Below are positions 21,481 through 33,699 of a stretch of DNA of 64,000 bases, one piece after another. Position 1 is the first letter of the stretch, and the number at the start of each line of letters is the position of its first letter. The DNA is from Hypericum androsaemum (taxonomy: Eukaryota; Streptophyta; Magnoliopsida; Malpighiales; Hypericaceae), in assembly GCA_963995505.1 (NCBI GenBank), contig OZ023199.1, positions 3,405,906 to 3,469,905 on the forward strand, given 5' to 3'. Under the pieces are notes generated by a model. It saw nothing but the letters and a program-made list of their open reading frames with translations. It made no database searches and had not been told where the DNA came from. The position numbers and the translations under genes are program-made.

Positions 21481-24017
21481 GAATTCGATTCTAACTACCT
21501 TGTTATTTACCTAAGTCTTGGGGGATCAAAAGACCATTATTGATCCAGACCACAAACAACATCCTTGATTGCTTGGAGAATTTTTGAGGCATCTTCCTCC
21601 TAAAATATGCCTGCGGCAATCGCGAGACGTCATGCCTCAATCGATAGCTCTTCATGAAGAGCATCGTTGTGCGCCTCCAAGCCAACCAAAAGCGAGGTTA
21701 GAATAATCTCCATCTTTGGCCTCTTCAAAAACTTGATCTTCAATTTTCGCATCGAACTTTGCATTAGAGCAGCAATTTTGCTCGTGGGTCTTCTCTCGCG
21801 GCAACTTGACCTAGTTGGAATTGCTTGAATTGAGACTCCCTTGTTAACCTTTCGGCAGCAAGGAAGAATTGAGACAAGTTCCATCGTTTCCGCCACAACT
21901 TTATGTGCACTTGTTTTAGATTAATAAAAATTCGAGTTCAAATTTTTTAAAAAGTAATATTGTTAATTTTTTTTGTAAGAGATTTTTTACTTGATTCGAA
22001 CATAAATTAGTCAGTTTAGTGAGTTCGAATGTGATATAATTTTTTTTATGAGAACTCTAATTAATGAAGACACTAACAAGTTAGGGCGGGACGTTGTTAT
22101 TTGTTAGGTCACCTGTCGAAATCTATTTACACACCTGGTTCCAGATCACCGGGTCCCTTTTAGCAGTACGGCTCTCTTGTTCGGTCCAGCCAATAATTTC
22201 TCAAAATATATGACAATAAAGAAGAGCCAGTAATTTACTAATTTTACAAGCGAGATATATTGGGTAATAGAGTAACGTATCAAAAAAATTAACTCGTGGG
22301 AGTTTAATGAATTTTAGTACACATTTTTTCATGAAAAGTGTCAATTTGAAAAATTTTATCATTAAAAATGATAAATATAAATCATAGGATATTTGGTATA
22401 AAAAAAGATATGTAATAAAGTAAATATCTTCTTTTTCTATAATTCATCAACGTCAGGAGAGAGAAATGGTGTGTTGATGATGTGGCAATTCATGTAAACA
22501 CTAGTTGAGAAAAAATAATCATTGTTATAAATTTGTCATGTGAATTCTATAAACTTATATCCCAAAATAGATAAAAAGAAACAACATCATATAAAAGGAA
22601 CAGTAATAAGAGATCGAATCCTATTTATTACACTCTCATCAAATTTGAGATGTTTGAGATTGAGAAATTGAGTATTTCATTTTCTTAGTATTTTCATCTA
22701 GTTAGAGATGATTAAAATGGCAAAAAATAAACCATCTCTTGAACTACCACGATAAATACCATCAAATTTGAAAGTAGCACTTTATTACAAATGTGTCAAA
22801 CTACAGACTGCTACACTGAACCTGTCCCAACTATTTGTGTTTTCTCTAAATCTCTTTTCTATCTTTACCGGATCTAATATATTTCATTTCTCTTTGCCTC
22901 AATTTCTTTCGCATTTAACCAAACCCGCCGTCGATTACTATTTATTTTGCAACAATAGTTGCCAGTTCATTGAGATTAAAACTGATATATGACTGATTTT
23001 AATATATAGCAGAATAGTCCATTGCCTAATTCTTATTGTAAAAAAAAAATGCTGCCAATGTATAAGAAATAGACCCTCTGACAAACATTGCTAAATAAAC
23101 TAATGTTGGCTGGATCAGAAAAAAAACGTGGTAGTAAGGGCAAAATTTCTGACGTTCACGTGTGTTTCTTGCGGACTATCAAATCTCATTACGAAACATG
23201 AAAAACGTCATTATCAATCAATGTGTATATGCATTTTTTTGAGTTAAATAATGTATTTTGAAAGGTCCACCTATTTAATTTTTGGTTTCGCGATTAATTC
23301 AAGTTTGGATTGGGTAAGAATTTTAAAAATTATATTAAAAAATTCAACAATTATTTAAAACGGTTATGTTTTCAAAAAGTCAAACTCAAGATCTCTTTAC
23401 TAAATTAGAACAACGCCCTCAAAAGTTGATATTAGTATTGATTGTATATCCGCCAATTTAATTTGAAATTTTGACAAATTTGATTTCAACCATGATTTTC
23501 GGACAAAAAATCCTAACCATTGTAGACTATAAATTTTCGAGGATTCTTGAATGAAAATTAAATAATTAATAAATTAAGTTGGAAAGCCGGTCGTCAAAGA
23601 TTTTCATCGAAGCTTCGAGGAGGTTTGTTTGGAACATTGTAGATTTATATAAAATAAAATATAAGACGGTCTCAATTGAATATGCCTAATAGAAAGAAGA
23701 CAGTGGATGACGATTATAATGAGGAAGATTAAAAACTTACCCCTAAAATGAGGAAGATTCAAAAAATATGAAAGAAGAAGAAAAGAACAAATTTGTAAGC
23801 ATATTCCGATTTATTCCCATTCTACATGTTGCGCCAGCTCTCCAAAGCAACACTCGTCACTTTCCCACAACGCCAACAAGTTACAAACCACCGAAAAATT
23901 GTAAATAACGTTTTTGGTAATGAAATATTGTAAATAATTTAGTTATAGATATGGGATATGGATTGGGTACGGAATGTTCAGATTCCGAATCGTTCGGAAT
24001 GAGGACATGCATGAACT
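21481..24017. other. Intergenic DNA; one GC-richer block of unknown origin
   Basis: The part at 21500-21900 is less AT-rich and holds short overlapping minus-strand frames that match no family I recognise; it may be internal sequence of the adjoining LTR element. The rest is AT-rich with no gene, RNA or bounded repeat that I can support. Confidence 0.4.
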
Positions 24018-24330
24018 TTTTTGCAAATGCGCTAAAATACGAGGACCAAAATGAAAAAAGCCACGCACAAACGCAGGCCGGATACAAATGCCATTATCAC
24101 ATAACTGCGCATGCCAGTATCACATAAATGTGCGTGCCAGTATGACCTTTTTGCAAAAATGCTAAAATACGGGGGGACCAAAATGAAAAAAGCCACGCGC
24201 GCCATTATCATAAACGGGACTTGCCGCTGTCACAAACACACATGCCATTATCACATAACTGCACTTGCCATTATCACATAACTGCGCTTGCCATTATCAC
24301 ATACATGCGCTTGCCGCTGCGATCCACATT
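24018..24330. repeat. Duplicated block with 23-bp minisatellite (tgccattatcacataactgc)
   Basis: A unit of about 23 bp, tgccattatcacataactgc plus three bases, occurs about two times at 24089-24145 and about four times at 24243-24325, with variants. The preceding 50 bp (tttgcaaatgcgctaaaata ... aaaaagccacgc, 24018-24066) recur at 24147-24198. The array thus looks like a 130-bp segmental duplication followed by unit expansion. It does not encode a protein. Confidence 0.75.
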
Positions 24331-25546
24331 CACTCCAAACCGTACGAAATCAATTCTTTCACTTCGTATCCAATCCACTTCCATAGATATGTACATTCCA
24401 TTTCATATGTCGAAAACTAAATGTGCCATAACCATTATCACGAGTTCGTACGGATAACAACCAACTATAATATTAATTTGCTATGATAATAATGACGTAG
24501 TAATTCAACACGTTTATTATCTTCCCGATCAAAATTAAACTATTTTCCAGTGGAAATCCGAGTCAAAGATGGACAAAAAGAGAAGAGGGGTTGGGAATGA
24601 CAAATAGGATTTTATTAGTGTTCTTAAAAGTAATTACATATATTTAAACAATCTGCGATCTTGAAGATCTTGAAAGACGGTACTAAAGAGTAAAAGCCCA
24701 TGCATTTTCTTTTGGTTCATTTTGGAATGTAGAAACTGAACTTCTAAGGTTAACTATACATTGAGAAAAACATGAAATGTAAACAACTAATTATACTAAA
24801 TTATATTTGTAGAAATATTATTTTAATTTTCCAACAGGCCGGTGTGCATGGTATTCATTTTGGCCGACACTTACTGTACCAAAAAAACAATAAATTGAAA
24901 CGTGATGGCTGTCGGTAAATAAGTAAACTCGTTCTAAAGAGTTTTATCACCTTTTAAATGTCTTACCTAATTATAATCGGAATTAAAGTAGTACGTGAAC
25001 TAAGTTAAGAACATCGCGAGACAATTCGGTCCATATTCAACATGTGTCAGAGCATTGAGAGCACATTTCCCTATTACGAGAAGCCGGGAAAGAATGCACC
25101 TCTTGTATGCCAGTTATCGTACCCACGAAACGCTAAGTAGTCAAGTGCCCGATGGTTAAATAATGTGTAAGAAGTCCACTCCAAGACGAGTATTCTCCTA
25201 TTCCGACTTTCATGGAGAATTCGGATACTAAATGATGTAAAAAGAAAAACAAATTATCCTTTTTTTTCCTACTCTCTCTCTCTCTCTCTCCTCTTCTTCC
25301 CTTCCCCTCCCCGCCTTCTTCATTCCTCCCTTGTGTCCATCTCTAGTGTTCCCTCGTTAAAACCCACACACCAGAGACAGTTACTAAATTAAGCAACACT
25401 AACCCATTACCCATCTCCCTAATCTCCTCCCAAAGCTCCCACCTTTAAAGGGAAAACCAAACTTGGGAGGGCCCACCTTGTCCTCTCTCTTCTGGGTTTC
25501 TTCCCCTTGTTGTTGTTGTTGTTGTTGGTGGTGTTGGGGAGAGAGA
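24331..25546. other. Intergenic DNA and DUF21 gene leader
   Basis: The region is AT-rich to about 25250. A (ct)n tract and CT-rich leader follow (25270-25540), with a (gtt)n run at 25508-25527 just before the DUF21 start codon. I see no other gene. Such pyrimidine-rich tracts are common around plant transcription starts. Confidence 0.5.
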
Positions 25547-28500
25547 ATGGCGGTGGAGTACAAGTGCTGCGAGACCGAGTTCTTCGTACACGTGGCGATC
25601 ATAGTGCTGCTGGTGGTGTTCGCCGGGATGATGTCAGGGCTGACGCTAGGGCTGATGTCACTCAGCATCGTCGATCTCGAGGTCCTCGCCAAGTCCGGTA
25701 CCCCTACCGACCGCAACCACGCTGGTACCCTTCAGTTCTTTTTTGTCCCCCTTTTTTTTTTGCGACCATGTATTTTTTTTTTCCTTCTCGAAGTCAGTCT
25801 GACAATTGACTGGTGGAACTAATCCGGTTCGAGCTAGGTAGGTATGGTTGTTTTTCCCACCGAGTTTTAACGGGCCTCGGACACGAAATCTGTGATTAAG
25901 CTAGGTTAAACTCTTGTTAACTCGAGGTTAGAACAATCTCTTACCAACCCGGCGCGACGAGTTGTCGGTGCAGGAGTTGTTGCGACACATGTAGTTCAGT
26001 AGTTATAGGAAATTCCATATGCGGATCTTTCACCCTTATAAACCAGCCCAACCCATTTGTAATTTTCGATGTGGGATTTTCTTCAAGAGTAGTTGCTTAT
26101 TGTTTGGGGTTATATTCGTTGTTGTTGTTGGGGAATGAAAGTTGTTCCTACATGCTACTTTCTGTTTTATGTGTGACTTGGTGGGACATTGGATGTGGAT
26201 GTCTTTTGATACTCGGTTAGAAGAGATATATATATTTTTTGAAAGGTTACTCGGTTAGAAGATTGTATCATGCGGAATTGATCATCTGTATGTAGTGAAA
26301 GGAGGAGAAGCTGAATCGAATGAACGGAAGGAATGTATTGAATTTCCTGTTACAAAATGGATGGAATGGTTAAAAGGGTGATGAACTTTCCGTAAGTTTG
26401 GCAATGGTAACCGGAGATGTTGCTGGTGATCATGGCTCGTGATCTCAGTTGACCTATCTCTCAATGTGATAGTTGAGTATAGAATTGGAAGTGGTGGGAG
26501 GTTCAGTGAATAAGATGCAGATGGGAAGCCAATTTGTTCCCGTCGTTGTTCGCTGTGGATGTTAATTTGCTAGTATATATTGCGAGTAGATGTTAATTTG
26601 CATCTAGTGAAGCCGATTTTTTTCCATTCGTCATTGTCGGAAAATAGTCATCTCTTATTAAGTTGTATGCTTGCTGGGAATTTAATAAGGTTGTACTAAC
26701 GGCTGTCCTTTTTCTTTCCATAACAGCAAAGATACTGCCAGTTGTCAGAAATCAACATTTGCTGCTCTGCACTCTGCTCATTTGCAATGCTGCTGCTATG
26801 GAGGTTTGTACAACTATAACCGTACGTGCTCGATAAACTTTACAAGGAAAAGGCCAACTAATAGTGGACCGACTTTTATTGTTTGTCAGGCTCTTCCGAT
26901 CTTCTTGGACGGCTTGATCACAGCTGTTGGTGCTATTTTGATATCCGTCACTCTGATTCTTCTGTTTGGAGAGGTGAGGGATTTGTTGGAGCTCTGTATT
27001 CTGTCATCGTCTATATTCAGTACACCGGATACTACACCCAAAGACGCACATGGATGTAACTTATCAACTATCTGAATGAACGGATATTTGTGAGCAGTTA
27101 GTTTACTTTTCTTTTTTTGAGAATGGACCGTGTTGAGTTCATTCACTTTACTTTGTACTTTCTATTTCTTGGTTGGTTCTTTGGTAGTATACTTCATGGT
27201 CTTAGTTTATCCTTTAAATGACTTTGACGGAAATGTGCCTTTCCTCTGGTCTTGATCTAATCATTGTTCTATTTGATTGTAGATTATCCCCCAATCCGTT
27301 TGTTCTAGATATGGCTTGGCAATCGGTGCAACAGTTGCCCCTTTTGTCCGAGTCCTTGTTTGGATTTGCTTCCCTATTGCTTACCCTATAAGCAAGGTAA
27401 TCCTATGTTTTTTCATCATTTTTCTTTTCCTTAATGAGTAAATGGAACAAAAAAAAAGACATCTGAATCACCCTTCATCTTGAACTGACTGTTATCTTTC
27501 ATAAGTATGCAGCTTCTTGACTATCTACTTGGTCATGGACATAGAGCTCTCTTCCGCAGAGCGGAGTTGAAAACACTGGTCGATTTCCATGGAAATGAGG
27601 TTTGTTCATTTCCATAATATCTTAATGTTAATTCTTTGCTGTCTGTATTATGAGAAAGAATCGGGGTTTGTTACCAAAGTTATACGTTCATCTATTTGGC
27701 ACAACATGATTCTTACTTCCGTCATGTTTGCTGCACTTTAATCTATGCGTCTATTTGGCACAACATGATTCTTACTTCCGTCATGTTTGCTGCACTTTAA
27801 TCTATGCGTCGTGTCGGTACTTGCCTTTCACCAGCACTAACCATCAGCTTCAATGTATTCTATTTTGATCACTTGTTAGGCCGGAAAAGGTGGCGAATTG
27901 ACTCATGACGAGACCACCATCATTGCCGGAGCTCTCGAGCTGAGTGATAAGACAGCCGGTGATGCTATGACACCTATTGCCGAAACTTTTGCAATTGATA
28001 TCAATGCCAAGCTTGACAGGTTGAATCTTCTGGAAATATAAAGAAGAAACGTTACTTCTTCCGTTTTGCCGTAAGATTTGGTCATGATAAGTTGCATTTT
28101 TTCTCTTCATTATTTACAGGGAAGTCATGAACTTGATACTGGAGAAAGGGCATAGCAGAGTGCCTGTTTATTATGAGCAACCGACCAATATTATCGGACT
28201 TATTCTGGTAAGTTTTCGCGTGCAATTGTTGACAATCATTGCTCTAGTCGTAGATTATAACGTAACGCATGCATACATCCGGCGCTTCCAGGCCAAGAAC
28301 TTGTTGACAATACATCCAGAAGATGAAGTGCCTGTGAAGAGTGTCACCATCCGCAGGATTCCCAGGTACTTCTGTGTTTCTTTATCGTTCTATTACTGTT
28401 CGATTTTCGCGTTTGCAGCGTGTTGTTTCCTTTTTTGTTTTGAAGATCAAGGTGTTTGGCTTGTGTAGGGTACCCGAGACATTGCCGTTGTATGACATTC

Positions 28501-29081
28501 TGAATGAGTTTCAGAAAGGTCATAGTCACATGGCTGTTGTGGTTAGGAAATGCCACAAGCCGGAGGAGGAAACGAACGGCAGTTCTGCTGGTGGTGAGGA
28601 CTCTCGTCATAGTCGGGATACTTGTTCCTTCTTAGCGAATTTATTTTCTTTTTGTTCGTGATGTAGGCTCTGTGAACGAAGTTCGAATTAACATGGATGG
28701 TCAAAAGTCTTCGCAAGAGAAGATGATCAAGAGCAAGAGATTGCTTCAGAAGTGGAAGAGCTATCCAAACAACAGTGCCAACAGTTCTTACAGGGGATCA
28801 AGGAGCAAGAAATGGCCGAAGGACACTGACTCGGACATCCTCCACATAAATGACAACCTACCGACTCTGCCTGAAGAAGAAGAAGCGGTCGGCGTAATCA
28901 CAATGGAAGACGTGATCGAGGAGCTTTTACAAGTACGCATCGTCTTTCTTTCTTTCTTTCTTTCTTTCTCCGGACAACCATGCATCTTCTTCTTCTTATG
29001 GTTCTTCCGAGGTCCTAACCGTGTCATGTCATGCAGGAGGAGATCTTCGATGAGACGGATCACCACTTCGAGGATTCATGA
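25547..29081 (+). CDS. DUF21/CBS-domain (CNNM-like) membrane protein
   Basis: This belongs to the CNNM/CorC-like family of putative Mg2+ (divalent cation) transporters. Eleven exons: 25547-25724, 26727-26803, 26890-26973, 27283-27396, 27513-27599, 27880-28019, 28120-28207, 28292-28365, 28469-28593, 28667-28932, 29037-29081. They give 425 aa. The DUF21 domain (about 10-190) has hydrophobic helices and the signatures [31 protein letters not shown] and [23 protein letters not shown] pair follows (TAGDAMTPI ... [14 protein letters not shown] ... [12 protein letters not shown] ... [23 protein letters not shown]). Length and the ending EDS fit the short plant subgroup (Arabidopsis At2g14520/At4g33700, from memory). 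Intron 5 carries a perfect 59-bp tandem duplication. Membrane location and transported ion are inferred from family. Confidence 0.92.
27691..27808. repeat. Perfect 59-bp tandem duplication in an intron
   Basis: Two identical 59-bp units (27691-27749 and 27750-27808), beginning tctatttggcacaacatgat, sit in intron 5 of the DUF21/CBS gene, 70 bp before the next acceptor. Identity is complete, so the event is recent or is an assembly artefact. The reading frame is not affected. Confidence 0.9.
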
Positions 29082-29376
29082 TGCCGGCCGGCCTCGTGGA
29101 GGAGGAAATACTATTATGCTGTAGCAACGGATGATTGTGAAAAGCTTTTAGATTTTGTTTTCGAGATTCTAGTAGCCGAGAGCACAAGCTAGTTCGAGCT
29201 TTCTTCATGCGTGCAGCAAAGTAGCTGTATCGGAAAACAAGCAAGTTGAAAGATCTCTCGTTGTTCATCTTTTCTGTATCATTATAGGGAAAAAGATCCT
29301 TTGCTACAAGGTCTTTTTGAGTGGTCTTTACTACAATGTCATGCATAAGTGTTGTAAATAAATAAATAAAATCGCA
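29082..29376. other. Convergent 3' ends of two genes
   Basis: The 295 bp between the stop codons of the DUF21 gene (+) and the lysine-rich gene (-) must hold both 3' UTRs, which may overlap. Nothing else is recognised. Confidence 0.5.
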
Positions 29377-31264
29377 CTAGTGCTTACTCTTTCTGTCTTC
29401 CCTCCTCCTTTTCTTATCCTTCTTCGACTTCTCTTTAGCCTTGTGCTTCTTGGAATGCTTCTTACCGGAACTCCTAGCTTTCTTCCGGTCGAGTTCATCC
29501 TCGGACGACATATAAGAGTTCGCAAATGTAGGCTTGTCTGGACCCAAGACAATCTGATGCCCCCGCGCATCAATACCTGCAGATGCCTCGTCCTCGTCTG
29601 AACGAGAAGAAAGATAGGGGCCTGGTTCATCCATCCTTGAGCCAACAGCACCTCGGCCACGCTTCACTCTGCAATCAGAATAAAAGAATTGTCTCAAACT
29701 CCAAAGACAAGGAGAGGAATGCAAAAGATACAGCCCAGATAGGAAGTTTCTTTGGTGGTGATGGGGTTGTAATTGAAATAAGGCAGCGGAGATTTAGAGA
29801 AAGAGTGTATGTACCTTGAGTGCAAAAAAACCTCAATCTCCTCATCTCTTAAACCTTCATCACACTCAGAATGCAAGCAGCTAACCGTTGTTCGAGTTGA
29901 TGAGTATGAAGTACTGGCACGGCTATCATCTGCACTGCGTTTTTTGCTAGAACTCTGCAAGGATTCACCGATGCCAGTTAACTTATTGTTGTCTTCTCGC
30001 CAGACTGAATGGCTTTTAAGCCTACCATCGATCTGAAGCTCTTTTTGGCGAGCCCGCCACATCTCATTTACTTCCACGGCTTTATTAGCTGAAACAAGTC
30101 CAAAATCATTCAAAGTAGAAGAAATTATGTCCAAAATGCTCAAACCATTCAAGAATGGCATGTCAGGTCAAGTAACAAAAAAGTTTTACAATCAATGCTA
30201 ACCTTTTGAACACCGGTGAAGAAAAAGGAACAACTACAATAAATGAAAGATGCATTTTCTTTTCATTGCAAAATCAACTAGGAAATTTCAATGTAATTTT
30301 CATAAAAGCCTTCTCTCATTTTGTCTTAGCAGTTACACGATCATCAATTGAGAACGTTAGCAAAAGGTAATCAAAGAGAACTGATTATGTGAAAAAATGA
30401 CTTAGAGTTGTACTGAGTCAACTAGGTTAAATACAAGATGTTTTGACTTCTGGTGGAAGAGAAAACTGGTGCTAGGACTTTTTCTCTTTGAGTTCATCTG
30501 AACTAGCTTTATAGGCCTAAAAGCAGTGACGATTGCTTCAACCTCAAGCATCTCAACTCCCATTCTCCCTTCCTACAAACAAACACATTCAAACATTTGC
30601 ACGTAATCCAACAGACACATAGATCCTTTAAGGCAACACCTAGACAGACTAGGACAGGCATCGTGCAAACCACATATTAAACAAGATGCATACCAACAAA
30701 TCTAAACAATAATCTCTAAATCCTTGAAAGACATATCGCCCAACTCTTTCATAGAGACCCAACAATTGAGATAAATAATCCGAGCACACAACAAAAAGAA
30801 GGGGCTTGGGGTTCCTGATGATGAAAGATCTCCCTATCACCAGCACACAGTCAATTCAATGGGAAAGCCTGTCTTTTAATCATAATCTCACCCTTGTCAT
30901 CATCCATAGTTAAAACATAACCCAACTAGCGAATAATGCAACAAGCATGCCAATCTATAAACTTAACCAGTTTGGCTCCCAAAGAATTCAGATGATAAAC
31001 AAGAACTGCTAGAATGGAGAACAAAATAATAAAGGAACGAACAAATCTTTCAAATAATTGCAATTGTGTATTATGATAAAGTGGCAAATGCTGACCTTGC
31101 TGCACACCAAGGACAGTCGCAGAAAGGAACCGAGAATTTGGACGCCCTCTTACACTGGGCTTCCGATGATAAGCCTGCATGCCTTCCATCTCTGCTTGTC
31201 GACACAACTCTGCTGCTTCTCTGAGCAGCGTCGTAGCTATTCTGTTCTCAGTCTCTAAATCCAT
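29377..31264 (-). CDS. Uncharacterised plant lysine-rich nuclear-type protein
   Basis: Exons on the minus strand: 31096-31264, 29815-30088, 29377-29668, giving 244 aa. The N-terminus (MDLETENRIATTLLREAAEL) is predicted helical. Conserved-looking blocks follow: RPNSRFLSATVLGVQQANKA and VEVNEMWRARQKEL. The middle is Ser-rich. The third exon opens with RVKRGRGAVGSRMDEPGPYL, and the tail after about residue 205 is almost only Lys, Arg, Ser and Glu, which suggests nuclear localisation and RNA or chromatin association. I know similar plant proteins without a function (position equivalent to At4g33690). The ATG at 31264 follows a splice acceptor (ttttcag), so a 5' UTR intron is likely. An upstream exon (to 31971) could join in frame but probably is leader. 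No enzyme motif is seen. Confidence 0.8.
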
Positions 31265-31980
31265 CAGACACTGAAAACAGCACGGCAAACATAAGCGTCA
31301 ACCAATACAATCATCAACCAGATAATACTCTACCAACCCAACATCAACCAAGACGGATAAGAAGAAAACAAAAACAAGCAGACATTATTGGACCATCAGT
31401 CTGGAACTTAACTCCAACAGTTGACACACAAACGCAACATAAAACCATCATCAGGGGATCCTCAAACAAGCAATAAGCTTGCAAACCCGATGAGACACCA
31501 AGTCATTCAAACCCTCGAACCCACATAAACAAAGCAACATCAACAAAAGCTAGCAACTTTAATCAACTCGAAGATCATATTTTTCGGAATCTCCTAATCG
31601 CACATAGTCAAATCGGTACACAATCACTAGCCAGACCACAAACCCAAGTCCATAATAGGCCTTCAAAAAGCTTGATCAGTTGCCAAGTTGGCAACTTTGG
31701 CTGAATTCCCAACACCCAACACCTAAAAAACACCTACTTCCCCTTTCCCTCCCCCAAAGATTAAAGCTTTCACGACCCAATTCAACGAATTACAAGAAAA
31801 AACCCCAAAATTGGATTCTAGAGGGAAGAAGGAAATTACCCAGTTGATTCGAACCAGAGGAGGAAAATCGAACGGCTCCCAGATAAAGATGGGAGGCGCA
31901 GAGAGGAAATCGTTGGTGTAAAGGGAATCACAAGGATGAAGGCAATTGAAGAAAGAAACCAGGTTTTCCAATGGAAGATT
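31265..31980 (-). other. Leader and 5' UTR intron of the lysine-rich gene
   Basis: On the minus strand a probable donor (aactgg/gtaatt) lies near 31840, and the acceptor ttttcag lies 6 bp upstream of the ATG. The intervening 570 bp has no other exon. The upstream open frame starting at 31971 (MENLVSFFNCLH...) stays open up to the donor and joins in phase. It has no likeness I know and begins mid-leader, so I treat it as untranslated. Confidence 0.45.
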
Positions 31981-32600
31981 TTAACTAGGGACGGTAAAAA
32001 TACTCATACCTCTTGGATCATACCCTATATTTATCTGTGGGTCGAGCGTCTGATTAGGTCTAGGATAAAATATAAGTTTATTTTTGGAAGTGAGGTCTAG
32101 AATATGGTATGAAATTTCTATCATACTCTTATTATTTTTACTTTATTTTTATACCATATCCTAACTAGATCTTCGTAGAGTTCTCAAATATTATAGAATA
32201 TATTTTATGATATTGACTCTAAAATTTAAAATATATATTATTCTAATTTTCTTTATTAATATACTATATATTTCATGTTTAATATGCATAAAATTAATGA
32301 TTGAGGTTTGATATTTTAACACTTTGATAATAAAGGCAATTTCCATTCTGCTGCTTGGCTACCTAGTGCGTTACATAATCTCGAATCCTCCACAGAACTA
32401 ATGAAGTGACAGGGAAAAAAATGAAAAAATTGTTATGATTTGAACCATTTTTTATTTTCATACTTTATAGTTTAAAATTCATAAAATCAAAATTTGACAC
32501 TTTAGTGACATAGTCACACTTCCTCTTGTTGTAACGTGACTTCTTTTCTGTTCCGTGTGAGACGTGGCACGGAGCAAGAGACATTCTCATAATTTTTTAC

Positions 32601-32762
32601 TCCTCCGCATGAGACGAACTTGAGGGGCTGGTTGGAAATACAGGTGCACCGTAAGGGGTGGCTTCTTGGTTGTTTGTCGGGTGAAGAACAAAGTGAAACT
32701 TCTCTATGGCCTTATTATCCATGTTTCCAACCAACCACTCGAGCTCGTCTCACATGGAGAAG
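32601..32762. repeat. Imperfect hairpin-forming inverted repeat (about 40-bp arms)
   Basis: The arm at 32601-32640 (tcctccgcatgagacgaact...) pairs with 32721-32762 (...gagctcgtctcacatggaga): ggttgga/tccaacc and gagacga/tcgtctc are complementary with a few mismatches. About 80 bp separate the arms. It may be a small MITE or a foldback; no target duplication is evident. Confidence 0.5.
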
Positions 32763-33600
32763 AGAAAAAGTAAAATAGCCCCTTAAACGAAGATTCCACT
32801 CCCACACGTCATCAATCACGTAGAGGTACGAGATGATGTGTGTTAGAATTGAAAAACCTAAATGTTAAGTTATCTAAGTCTAAAGGAGTGAATGGCTTTC
32901 TTAATAAATCCAAGGGGCGAATGAAATTTTTTCACGAAACCCTAGCCGTCTTAGAGTAAAGTCACAAGGTTAGGATTTTTGCCCAAATTATACCTTAAAT
33001 AAGGGTTAGGCCGTCCTCATTCTGTCACCCTAAAGACTCACGAAATCCTCTTCTTCCTGTGAAGGCGAGGAGTATACTCGTGTTCTGACGGACGAGATAG
33101 GAGGGGACGAGACCATTCAAGGGTCGCCGAAATTTGGGGGTAAGCCATTGTTCTTGTCTTTTTCCCAAATCCGAGTTATGTTAATGCAAGAAAACTCACG
33201 GGTTATCATACAAAAGGTGGGAGAAATATTTCGACCGATGGATCCACCTCAGGAGCACGGATCATATTCGTAGGGGAGGAAGGGTGAGTTTCGTAGTGTG
33301 TCCCCACCCCTGATTTACTTGAATGTTCACTTCGGAAATCTTATGGGTTCGTATAGGGTTCCATGAGGTTCGTTGGAGAATTAATCTGGAAGGGGTTAGA
33401 GACTAGGAGCAATGTAGGTAAGTGGATTATGTCCGAATAAGCTTGATGTGGTGTTCTGCTGATTTTGACTTTATTGATAATTTTATAAGAATCTGAAATT
33501 TGTCATATGTTCTATTTTATTTTGACATGCAGGATTGTCCCATGCTTATTGGGCCCCGTGGTTTGCACATATCGCTTAAGGGGCTACTAGAAAATCTGAG
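32763..33600. other. Intergenic DNA, possibly 5' part of the adjoining LTR
   Basis: The sequence is of mixed composition without exons. From about 33000 (gttaggccgtcctcattctg) it becomes less AT-rich and runs into the LTR ends at 33700, so it may belong to that LTR. No terminus could be fixed. Confidence 0.35.
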
Positions 33601-33699
33601 GTATGTGTGATCGAATTGACAGGGAGTATGTGGACTATCTGGACTCGTGGAAGGGATACCCTATCTGTTAATGATATGTTGTGTCTGAAACGCTTAAGT

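Noticed and set aside
21503..21896. Minus-strand frames MAETMELVSILPCC... as a possible small gene or gag remnant
   Set aside because: There are two short overlapping frames in different phases, no recognised domain and no splice pattern, so I could not support either reading.
31723..31971. In-frame upstream exon for the lysine-rich protein (MENLVSFFNCLH...)
   Set aside because: It joins in phase, but the downstream ATG matches the N-terminus I expect for the family and the upstream part looks like leader sequence; kept only as a possibility.
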